Assembly: GCA_008330645.1 (NCBI GenBank)
Contig: VLTN01000039.1
Location: forward strand, 248,001 to 312,000
Length of the DNA stretch: 64,000 nt
Direction: 5' to 3'
Source: Cafeteria roenbergensis
Taxonomy: Eukaryota; Sar; Bigyra; Bicosoecida; Cafeteriaceae
How positions within the stretch are numbered: the stretch's first letter is position 1; the number at the start of each line of letters is the position of its first letter. Position numbers and translations under genes: made by a program. Below, one piece after another: positions 20,301 through 28,827 of the stretch. Under the pieces are notes generated by a model, which was given only the letters and a program-made list of their open reading frames with translations, was not told the origin of the DNA and made no database searches.

Positions 20301-22477
20301 GCGACAGGAGCGCGGAGCAGCGCCTCAGGGTTGCGCTGAGGTTCCTGCCAAAGCGGGTGTGGACCGCGCCGGATGCCTCGGGCGGAACCCCGTTCGGCCT
20401 TGCATGCCGGCACCCTCGGCTGCGCACTCGGGCACTGCCAGTTCTCACAGAGTTCATGGTCCCGCCCGACTGGGAAGGCCAGTGCGAAGGCCTGGAGCTG
20501 GCTGGGTACGAAGCTGCTCGCGGCTTGGTCCCCGTGGAGCGTCGGTTCCGCCAGGCCGTGGCTTCAGGTCGGACGAAGTGCCACGAGCTCAGCGCCGCCG
20601 GTCTGGCCGAAGCTGTCACTGCCGAGTGCCACGCCACCCCCGCAGTCGCTGCGGTCCTGTCCGTGGCCAATGAGCTTCCAGTGGATCTGTGGCCTGGCAG
20701 CGCCCCCCCGCCCTGCCTGGACCCTCACACGGCGATGGTTGCGGCCGCGGAGCTGGCAACGAAAGGGCCAGCCCCTCAGAAGCAGCTGTGGAAGGACAGG
20801 CTGAAGGCACTGGCGTCCATCAAGCGGCTCGAAGGGTTCGTCGTGGTTGCCAGGGCGGCCATTGCCGCAGAGCTCGGGGAGGCAGGGACTGCGCTCCTCA
20901 CTGAGCTTGCCGGGTCGTGGACCCCTCCTCCAGACGCTTCTGCCGCACTCGCCCCCGCTGCTGGTGTGGTCGAAGGGGCGGGGGCTGCGAGCCCATGGGA
21001 GAATTCGCAAGCAGCTCCGCTGTACGGCTTCGACGTCCAGCCGCTGCGTGCGTCTGCTGGGCGTGCCGTTCTGGAGGCCGCGCGTTACTTCCGGCTGGCG
21101 GCTGCTGGAGGGCGGGATCAAGACGTGGGCCACCGGATTGTGTGCCCGGCAGCCTTTTGGGCAGTGGGCGGAATCGTTCATGCACCGCCAGAGCCAGAAG
21201 GAGCGGGTCCCACAGGCAAGCTTCTCGGGCAGAGCTACGCAGAGGCGTCTGCCCGCGTGCGCCAATCCCCCCTCAAGCTGGAGCTGCGGGCGCCCACCAA
21301 CTCCGTGGCAGAACTGGCCGCCGCTGCCGCTGACGCAAGCGGGAACGTCGTATCCCTCCGGTGTCGCGACGCCGTCCCGCGAGCGACGAGCCTCGGCAAG
21401 GTTGTCGCGAGCCTTGCCAGGGCACCAGACTTGCGGGAGATCGACATGGCAGGCACGACACTTTCAGCCTCGGATGTGGAATCACTTACGCTGCTCCTCG
21501 CAGAAGCAGGCAGCGGCTGCGCGCTCAACCTGAGTGCCTGCGGGATCACGGGTGTCGCTCTCGAGTCGCTGGCCAGCGCCATGGCGCGCCGCCCCGCCTC
21601 GGTGACGAGCCTGTGCCTGGCGGACAACACCTTGGGCGGCAGTGACTGGGAAGCGGAGCTTGGTCGTGCCCTCTCGGAAGGCGCGTGCACGCGCGGCCAC
21701 CTTGACCTGTCCGGTTGCGGCCTGCGCCGCGTTCATTGGCTCGCAGAGGCTTGCAAGTCGGCGGGTTTTGCGCTGCAGTCCATCGACTTGAGCCGGAACA
21801 AGCTCGGCGACGAGTCTGCAGAAGATCTAGCCACGCTCCTCAAGAGCGCCAGCGGGACTGCTTCCGTTCTCCTCGGCGGAAACTCCCTGTCCTCCGAGGG
21901 GGCAGCCATCATCGAACAGGCACTGGGGGAGTCCCTGCCATCAATGTGGACCGTCTCCTTGGCGGGAAACCAGGCAGAAGCGGCGAGCTTTGCCACTGCG
22001 CCCGCTCCCATTCCGCAGCCACTCGCGTCCAGCCGCTGGAGCTTTGGACACTTGGCGACGGCCGGAGCAAACACGTCGCAGCCAGAGTCTCCTCAAGCGT
22101 TGTCGCTGACGTTCAGAGACGTCATGGCCGTGCACCCCTCCAGCACTGCCTTGACGCTGGTCGCTGACTCGCCGGACGAGGCACCACAGCCACTCATGTC
22201 GAGCTCTGCCAGCGCCGGCAGCGACTTGAAGCTGTTGCGAACCCTGCGGAGGCCGGCACCGCCGATGGCCGCCTCGCCGGCGAGAGAAAGCCGTGCCAGC
22301 GAGGATGCCTTGGCCAGGCCAGGCGCAAACTTGCACAGCGACGCGCCTGTAAGGTTCGAGTCCACGATTTCCAGCTCGGTCAGCTTGGCAGTTGCCCCGT
22401 CATCGCTGAAGAGATTGGCCAGCGCGGCGCCGGCCTTGCCTGCAAAGGACTCGCACTTTCCAAGCCGCAGGGGTTGA
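17328..22477 (+). CDS. Guanylate-binding-protein-like large GTPase with C-terminal leucine-rich repeats (1677 aa as read, 2 exons)
   Basis: Exon 1 17328-17369 (Met plus poly-Ala), intron 17370-17485, exon 2 17486-22477. Residues 20-240 resemble the GB1/RHD3-type G domain of guanylate-binding proteins. Seen: P-loop GEPGGGKST (57-65), a switch-like VTDGVHF with Thr101, LLLDVAGF where GBPs have LLDTEG, and LLSSTVIINQKG matching the GBP LLSSTFVYNSIG strand. The base-specificity motif RD appears as RN (VLCRN). Residues about 250-1270 are mostly helical and unassigned. Residues about 1275-1507 are ribonuclease-inhibitor-like LRRs (LNLSACGITG, IDLSRNKLGD). GTPase plus LRR suggests a sensor or defence-type protein, by analogy only. 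After about 21,975 the frame no longer encodes LRRs: it reads the antisense of further LRR sequence until a stop at 22475-22477, so the true 3' end is probably lost to a rearrangement. Confidence 0.8.
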
Positions 22478-23193
22478 ATCTGCCCGCTCGTTGCGACTGC
22501 CTTGAGGATCTCGCCGGTCGTCTCGTCCGTCAAGCTTGCACCACCTGTGACGGACAGGTCCGAGAGGGATGGGCACTTGCTGAGGATCGCGGGGACGGGA
22601 GCCGCGCTCGAACGGGAGAGGGCAAGGCTCTCAAGCGTCGTCGACCCGACTGCAAGCGCCTCGGCTGCGGCTTCAGGGAGCGCAGTGTGTGCCAGGCTGA
22701 GCCGCTTCACGCCGTGCGAAACGCACGCAGCCGCGAGCGCGGTCCACGCTGCGTCGTCGACCGCTGAGCACCATTGCAGGTCCAGACAAGTGAGGTGGTC
22801 TTGACCAGAGAGAGCGTCCGCGAGGTGCTGCAGCCCGGCCTCGTCAAGGTCGCAGTGTGCCAAGTTCAGCGTTGCTAGCGTCGTGTCCGCCTTGACCTGC
22901 TCTGCAAGGAGCCGTGCGGTTTCGCCACGCAGGCCCCGCGCTCGGCTGAGGTCCAGAGTGGTCAAAGCAGTGGATGCGCCCAATGCTGCGGCCAGGTCGG
23001 CGGCAGCGCTTGCGGCGAGGCAGACCTCGCCCGAGGTGACGCTGGTGACACCGTCTGCTTTGAGCTTTGCAGCGAGAGCTGCGGTCGCAGTGGTGCCCTG
23101 CAGCCCCTTGGGGACGGACGCTTGGGAGCGCCCAAAGAGCCGATGGCCTGCGCCGATGGCCTGCGCCGATGCTTGCCGTAGTCTCGCAGTCAA
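21943..23193 (-). other. Leucine-rich-repeat coding block in inverse orientation
   Basis: Minus-strand sequence from about 23,160 down to about 21,943 encodes about 12 LRRs of 26-29 residues (LTTLDLSRARGLRGETARLL, LATLNLAHCDLDEAGLQHLA, LAELDMSGCGAS, LQRLDASGCGMGAG). One in-frame stop at 22095-22093 interrupts it between the last two repeats. The repeats match the style of those at the end of the GTPase gene and of the + block that follows. The block starts where the + LRRs stop and ends where they resume, with no spacer. I read it as an internal segment of the same gene turned round. Alternatives are an independent minus-strand LRR gene (Met at 23193) or an assembly error. It overlaps the 3' part of the GTPase reading frame antisense. 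Confidence 0.75.
23141..23166. repeat. 13-nt tandem duplication at the LRR orientation switch
   Basis: Two perfect 13-nt copies (23141-23153, 23154-23166; unit cgatggcctgcgc) plus the start of a third lie exactly where LRR coding sense changes strand. Such a duplication is what imprecise end joining leaves at a breakpoint. Confidence 0.9.
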
Positions 23194-23654
23194 GCAAGGC
23201 GTGCGCGTCGCTGGTGGAGCTGTCCGTGTCCCGGAACTGGGCAGGCTCTCTCGGGGGGGCGGCGCTTGCCGAGGCGATCAAGGGCCCTGCAGGTCTGGCT
23301 GTGCTTCAAGCTGCCTACTGCGGGCTCGAGGGGCCAGAGGTCTCCGCCATTGCAGCGGCCTGCCAGGCAGACAGCCGGCTCGCAAAGCTCGGGCTTGCGC
23401 GCAACGGGGCAAACGAGGCGGCGGCGAAGGATCTGGGAGCGGCCATCGATCGTTGCGGGCCGCTGGTCGAGCTGGAGCTGGACGGGAGCGCCGAAATGGG
23501 CGGCAAGGCCGTGGCCGAGCTGGCAGCCAAGGCTGCAGCCAAGGGCGCAATGCGACGCGTGGGCTTGAGCGGTTGCATGCGAGCACCCGAGACTGAGATT
23601 CTTGCGCAGCTGCTGTCGTCAGCCGCGAAGACCGACTGCGTGATTGTCTGGTAG
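23167..23654 (+). other. Terminal leucine-rich-repeat block on the + strand
   Basis: Plus-strand frame ending at tag 23652-23654 encodes five LRR units (LVELSVSRNWAGSLGGAALA, LGLARNGANEAAAKDLG, LVELELDGSAEMGGKAVA, VGLSGCM) and finishes with KTDCVIVW. It has no convincing start of its own: the first in-frame Met near 23169 falls inside the breakpoint region. It is most simply the original C-terminus of the GTPase-LRR protein, cut off by the inverted block. Confidence 0.75.
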
Positions 23655-23993
23655 CCGAATGCGGGGCGCGGGCTGTGCTGCGCGAGCGCGAGTCGGGTCA
23701 CACTCTCCGCTTTCGCGCGCGCGTGCTGAAGTGGTTGCTTCAGCTGTAAATGGCCCTTGAACTTGGGCGTTGCGTTGTGTCATCGCGTTGCGTCCGACGC
23801 TTGGCATAGCGTCGCGCGCAACGTTGCGATTGACCGGCCGGCTTTGCCAGAGCCGCGACCCGACATCGCCGCGCCGGCGCAGCGCCCGCCGGCAAGTGCA
23901 CTTCACGAGCCCGCGCTCGTCCACCCCGCAGCACCTTTGCCGGTGCCGTTGCGTGCACTAGCTTGCGCCCCAAAGCTTCGCTCGGCTGGAATC
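23655..23993. other. Intergenic region upstream of the SSS symporter gene
   Basis: 339 nt between two + strand genes: 3' end of the LRR block and promoter of the symporter. Contains several direct gttgcg/cgttgc motifs (23766-23830) and a tgtaaa at about 23745. Nothing recognised. Confidence 0.4.
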
Positions 23994-26900
23994 ATGCCAG
24001 GCAATGACATTGTCGTCGGGACGGGTGAGCTGCCGTTTTGCGCTCGGCGATTGCTCTTGCGATCTTTGCCGCACGCGCGCGCGCGGCCTGCCGCCGGCGT
24101 CCCTCGACCGCTCGCCGCCGCTGCCCCGCGCCCGCGCCCGCGCCCGCGCTCACGCTCGCAGACGCAATCGTCGTTTTCTGCGTCTACCTGGTGATCCTCA
24201 TCGGCCTCGGTGAGTTCGCACCCCTGGGTTGCCGATTCGGTCGCGTCCAACGCTTGCCGGCCGAGGGCAACTTGGGCCCGCTTGCGTCCGACGCTGGCCG
24301 CAATCCTTGCCTCGCCCGCCCCGCGCGCTCCGCCCCTCCCCTCTTGAACCGCAGGCTGGGTGGGGAACTGCCAGAAGAATGCCTCAAAGGCAGAGAGCGG
24401 TGAGCGCGCCCGCCCCGCGCGGGACGCCTTGCTGTGACGGCGGCGAGACAAGTGCAAGCCGAGCCGACACGCCTGCTTTGCGGCCAGGCCCCCGCCCCCC
24501 ACCTCCCGGCGCCCGTCGAGCGAGCCGCGCCGCCTTGCCCCCCGCAGCCGGAAAATCGGAGGCCGCGGACGACATGGTGAGCAGCGCTGGCCCTGCTCGG
24601 CCCTGGAGCATTGTCGAGCGGACAACCAGCATCCGCAGCCAGTCACCGCAATTGCCGCTTGCTCGGCCCCGCGCAGCTGCGCGCGCTGCCCAGCAGCCCC
24701 AATGCAGCCCCAAGGACCGACGGCCGCCAGCGCTGACTCGCCCCGGCCCCACTCGCGCAGGATGAGCACTTCCTGGCCGGGCGCTCCCTCCCTCCCGTGG
24801 TTCTGCTGCTCACGATGTTTGCCTCGGGTGAGTCGCCGCCCCCGGTCCAGCAGACACATCTTTCGCGCCCGTGCCCCCCCCACCTCTCGTCCGCTCCGTC
24901 TTGCTCTGGCTGCGCTAACCCGCCACTGTGCGGCCATTGCGCGGCCACCGCGTGCTTTTTGGTCCCACTCAGCGTGTGCGCTTTGACTGCCGACGGCGCT
25001 CGCTTGCTTCGCAGTGTTTTCCGGCTACACGGTGGTCGGTGTCCCTAGCGGTGAGGCCCAGCATCGGATTCAGTGCATCGCGCGACACTGCGGCGCTTGC
25101 CTTGGGGTATGCGGCATCCGCGCGCCACTGGACTTGGTTCGGTGCGTGCGCCGCCCCCTGCCCCTTACGCCGCAGACGCTTTCAAGCTTGGCTACATGGC
25201 CCTCTTCTGGGTGACGGGCACCTCCGCGGTGCAAATCGGCTTTGTGCTCTTTGCTCCCCCCATCCAGGCGCTGGCTTTCAAGCACCGCTTCCTTTCGCCG
25301 GCCGACTTTGTCCGTTTCCGGTTCGCGTACAAGCCTCTGACGCTGCTGGTGTCGGCGTGCACCCTCATTCCGACGATGATCTACGCCCTGGCACAGTTCC
25401 GCGCCATGGGGTCCACCGTGGGTGGCCTGACGAACAACGCGCTCCACCCCGTGGCGTCTGCCGGCAGCCTGGCCGTCGTGATGCTCATCTACGAGTACCT
25501 CGGGGGCATGCGGTCCGTGGCGTACGCGGATAGCATGCAGGGCGGTCTCATTCTCATTGCCTTCGTTTTCATGGTGGCCATTGCGCACAACGAGCTTGGC
25601 GGCCTGGAGGGGACCGTGTCCGAGGTCATCGCTCGCGCCCCGGCCTTCACCAAGATCCCAAGCGCGGAGAACCAAGTCTACTACGTGTCGTTCTCGCTCA
25701 TCTTCGCCTTCACCTTCCCGTTCTACCCGCACCTGATCCAGCGAGCGTACGCTGCCAAGAACACCAAGCAGGTGGCTGCCACCACCGCCATCATGGGCTT
25801 CATGCCCCTGTTCGTCTCGTTTGCCTCGCTGATGCTGGGCATGATTGGGGTCGCCAGGTACTACGATTCTTCCGACGCGGCTGCCCAGAAGGCGGCCGCC
25901 GATGGCACGTTTGCGCTCGTCGCCGGAGACATCATGCAGACGGGCCCGTTCGGCTATTGGGTCGTGGTGATGCTGCTGTGCGGCGCGCTCGCCGCGCTCA
26001 TGTCCACCACCGACTCGCTCCTCATGTCCATGAGCTCCTCCTTCGTCAATGACGTGATCAAGCCCTTCTGGTACCCAGAGAAGACCGTCGGCTGCTGCTC
26101 CACCGTGCTCTGCTGCACGCAGACGGAGGGCAAGGCCTGCATGCCGTGCTGCAACTCCGGCGTCTCTCTGCCCCGCACGGCCGACTTTTACGTCAAGTCC
26201 GGGAACATCGTCACTCTCATCGTGTGCGCCGTCAACGTGGGACTGGTGGCCCTGGATATCGACCTTGCCACGCTCTTCGCGTTCCAGTCAAACATTCTGA
26301 TCAACGCGGCTCCCGTCTACATCTTGGGCATCCTGTACAAGGACACTCATCCCGTCGCTGCGTTTATCGGCTGCACAGTAGGCGTCGTCATCATGGCCAT
26401 CTGCCTGCTCTCTGGCAACGGCAAGCTCGGCGGCTGGCACGCCGGCATGGTGGCCTCCTGGTTCAACCTTGTCATCATCTACGGCCTCTCCTACCTGTGG
26501 CGCGAGGGCCTGATGGCAGCCGAGGCCCCCGAGGACATCCGTGACTCGTCCCAGAAGGACCAGGGCAGCGCTGGCCAGGGGCGCGGCTCCGTCGTTGGCG
26601 GCGGAGGCGCAATCGTTGACGCCGCTACGAAGCACACGGAGCGCCCTGGGGCCAGCGTCCCCGCCGGAGCCGTGCTCAGCGAGGAGGAGGTTGAGACCAT
26701 CCGAAGGAAGGAGTCCACCTTCCAGCGCACTTGGGGACAGGTCCTGCACGCCCGGTTCCAGGAGCCGTACGACGCCGTTGAGGGCGGCGTGTTCCCGATC
26801 AACCGCTGGTACGTTTGGCTCTCCCTCATTCTCAACGTCATCCTGTGCGTGCCCTTCTGGGCGGGCCCGGGCTCCCAGGATTGGTATGTCGGCGGCCTCA

Positions 26901-27166
26901 CGCGCTGGGCGTTCGTCGCAATGGTCTTCTCCTGCATCTTGTCCTGCAACATCGCCATCTGCGCGTGGTTCTTCTGGCCCAACGTGAACGAGGAGGTGAA
27001 GAAGGCGAAGATGGAGAGAGACATCGCCGAGGCCAAGGCCAAGATGGCTCGCGACGCCAGCGCGGGAGTCGAGCTGACCGGCGCTGGCGCCGCCTCTCCG
27101 GCCGCCTCGCCTACCGCAGCCAGCGCTGGCGTGGCAGAGCTTCAGTCCTCGAGCGCGCAGGCCTGA
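23994..27166 (+). CDS. Sodium:solute symporter (SSS family), 733 aa, 6 exons
   Basis: Membrane transporter coupling solute uptake to Na+; the substrate is not predictable. Exons: 23994-24024, 24162-24209, 24548-24576, 24761-24827, 25015-25050, 25176-27166. The five tiny 5' exons encode MPGNDIVVGT, DAIVVFCVYLVILIGL, AGKSEAADDM, DEHFLAGRSLPPVVLLLTMF and VFSGYTVVGVP, which together make the first two SSS helices and the family's FLAGR motif; the frame is kept through all five junctions. The large exon has about 11 more hydrophobic helices, the GGMRSVAYADSMQG signature after TM5, and a TM9-like segment ALMSTTDSLLMSMSS with Ser/Thr typical of the sodium site. A Cys-rich loop (CCSTVLCCTQTEGKACMPCC) follows the core. 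The C-terminal tail is charged. No upstream in-frame alternative start is needed. Plasma membrane is the likely location. Confidence 0.9.
24210..24547 (+). other. Intron 2 of the SSS symporter gene (338 nt)
   Basis: Donor gtgagt, acceptor ccccgcag; phase 1. The longest of the five introns (others: 24025-24161, 24577-24760, 24828-25014, 25051-25175). No gene or RNA recognised inside. Confidence 0.85.
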
Positions 27167-27596
27167 GCCCTTCCGTCGTCTCGACGCAGTCGCTGGCGCC
27201 GCGTGCCCAGCCCGCGCTCAGACTTGTGCCGTGGTGTTCTGGAGCTTCCTCGAGTCGGCGACGCTGGGGGGGGTGGGCTCCTGACACCTCCTCCACCTCA
27301 GCCGAGCAATCGTAGCTTGTGCAGGCGCGTCCGTACCAATTAATGAAGGCGGCATCAACAAGGAAAGCAAGCGCAGGCTGCGTGCCAACATTGAGTGTGC
27401 GTGTCCCCGCGGTTTTTGATTGTGGCGGCCTTTCCCGCGTTTCCCGCAAAAGCGACATTGCGCAAAGCGGCTGTGCGACACACAAGCAAGTGGCCTCCAC
27501 AGCGAGTTTCGCAACCAGTATCCACCCCACGCACGACTGCGGTGCCTCGGCGCGGCCACATGGCGGAGGCTCGAGGGAAGTGGAGCACGACGCGCA
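27167..27596. other. Convergent intergenic region, symporter and GET1-like genes
   Basis: 430 nt between convergent stops, noticeably less GC-rich than the rest, with an AT-rich patch (accaattaatgaag, 27334-27347). Presumably two 3' UTRs; no feature recognised. Confidence 0.45.
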
Positions 27597-28259
27597 TCAA
27601 GCGTCGTCGACGCCCGGGGCAACGCGACGACGTCGGGCGCCAACGCGAGGAGCGCTGGCCTCTGCTTCAAGGAGCGCCTCGACTCCAGCCGTCCCGCCCA
27701 GCGACGCGAGTTCCATTTGCCCCTCCCATGCGGCGAGGGCGAGCCCAGCATGGCGCCCAACCTCGGTGCCGAGCGGAGCGCCCACGGCAGCAGAGCCCAG
27801 CACGAGCGCCAGCACGCTGACTCCGCCTGACACGCCTGTCGGCCACGCGATCATCGGCCCGATCGGCCACAGCTGGCTGGGCGGCACCAGCGCAACCGGC
27901 CCTGGCCATGCTGCCCACGCGCACACAGCCGCCAGGGCCGCAGAGGCCCAAAACACCGAATTGAGACACCAGGCCACGAGGGCGTCCCGTCGGGCAACGT
28001 CTGCGGGCGCCTGGTGCCCGCCCTCCGCATTCCTTTGCAGCGCAGTTGCGGCGCGCCGCAAGCGCGACACCTTGACAAAGTCGGCAACCTGCGAGAGCGC
28101 CTTGCTCTCGCGAAGCAGCTCCGCGATGCGCAGCACACGCGCCCGGGCCAGCGGAGACACCCTTGCCGAGGAAAAGCGCAGCGCCGACCGAGCTGCCAGC
28201 GCCAAGATCACCAAAAGCGGCAGCAAGAGCGCCGCCCACTCCGCGAGCCGCGCGGCCAT
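27597..28259 (-). CDS. GET1: GET1/WRB-like subunit of the tail-anchored protein insertase (220 aa)
   Basis: GET1/WRB is the ER receptor that, with GET2/CAML, takes tail-anchored proteins from the GET3 ATPase. Seen: N-terminal membrane helix (about residues 8-28), a cytosolic helical hairpin (about 45-80) containing FVKVSRLRRAATALQRN, which aligns with the FAKWAKLNRK region of Get1 that binds GET3, then two membrane helices (about 95-117 and 135-160) separated by VALVPPSQLWPIGPM, the counterpart of the LPxxWxxP loop. Length (220 aa) and the one-plus-two helix topology fit the family. The C-terminal tail of about 55 residues is Ala-rich and longer than usual. Single exon; start at the first Met. 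Divergent from the giant gene. Identity rests on motif order rather than strong similarity. Confidence 0.6.
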   Translation of the reverse strand: MAARLAEWAALLLPLLVILALAARSALRFSSARVSPLARARVLRIAELLRESKALSQVADFVKVSRLRRAATALQRNAEGGHQAPADVARRDALVAWCLNSVFWASAALAAVCAWAAWPGPVALVPPSQLWPIGPMIAWPTGVSGGVSVLALVLGSAAVGAPLGTEVGRHAGLALAAWEGQMELASLGGTAGVEALLEAEASAPRVGARRRRVAPGVDDA

Positions 28260-28827
28260 GCTCGCGACTGGCCCGTGGGCTCTCGAATGCAGACTGAGCA
28301 GCGATCAGCGAGAGCCCCACCAAGCCACTGCTGCGCACCCCACCCGCGGCGTTGCCACAGGGCCCGAGCGAGTGCCGCTTGTCACCGGCCCCTCGGCGAG
28401 CTTTGTTCGCCGTCGAGCCCGTCCCGGTCGTCGTCGCTCGGGCGTCGGCTCTGCCAGTGGAGTCCGAACGGCGCCGAAGCTGGGGGGGGGGGGAGGCCGC
28501 CCAGAAAAAGAAGCCCGCGAAAAGGAGCGCGAGGGCAGTGCTTGCGCACGAGGGCGACGCGCGACTGGGTGGTGAGGACAGAGCGCTCGCACGGCGCTCG
28601 TTCTGGCCGTCGCCGCGGACAATCGCCAGGAGCGCTCGTGGCTCTGCCGGTTGCTGCTGCCGGATGTTTGAGTTGGGGGCGGCAAGTGCGGCGCGCGAGG
28701 CAGCCACGTGCGAGAGCAGGAGCGAGGGCGCCGCCCTTTGACCTGCACCGCACACTCTCGGTACTGCGCGGCCGCAGCTGGCGATCAGGCCGCGGCCAAG
28801 GCCAACGCGTGACCCCGGAGGCTCTCC
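28260..28827. promoter_or_regulatory. Divergent intergenic region, GET1-like and giant surface-protein genes
   Basis: 568 nt, the longest intergenic gap in the window, holding both promoters. Contains a run of about ten G at about 28484-28493. No TATA or other recognised motif. An in-frame tga 18 nt upstream of the giant gene's ATG limits its start. Confidence 0.5.

Noticed and set aside
22093-23193. Minus-strand LRR block as an ordinary separate gene
   Set aside because: Possible but less likely: its Met start lies within the breakpoint region, LRRs continue past its stop in the same frame, and it abuts + LRR sequence on both sides.
28484-28493. Poly-G run as a possible G-quadruplex or assembly gap marker
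   Set aside because: A single homopolymer in a GC-rich promoter; a C run of 12 at 6316-6327 is similar. Nothing further supports a function.
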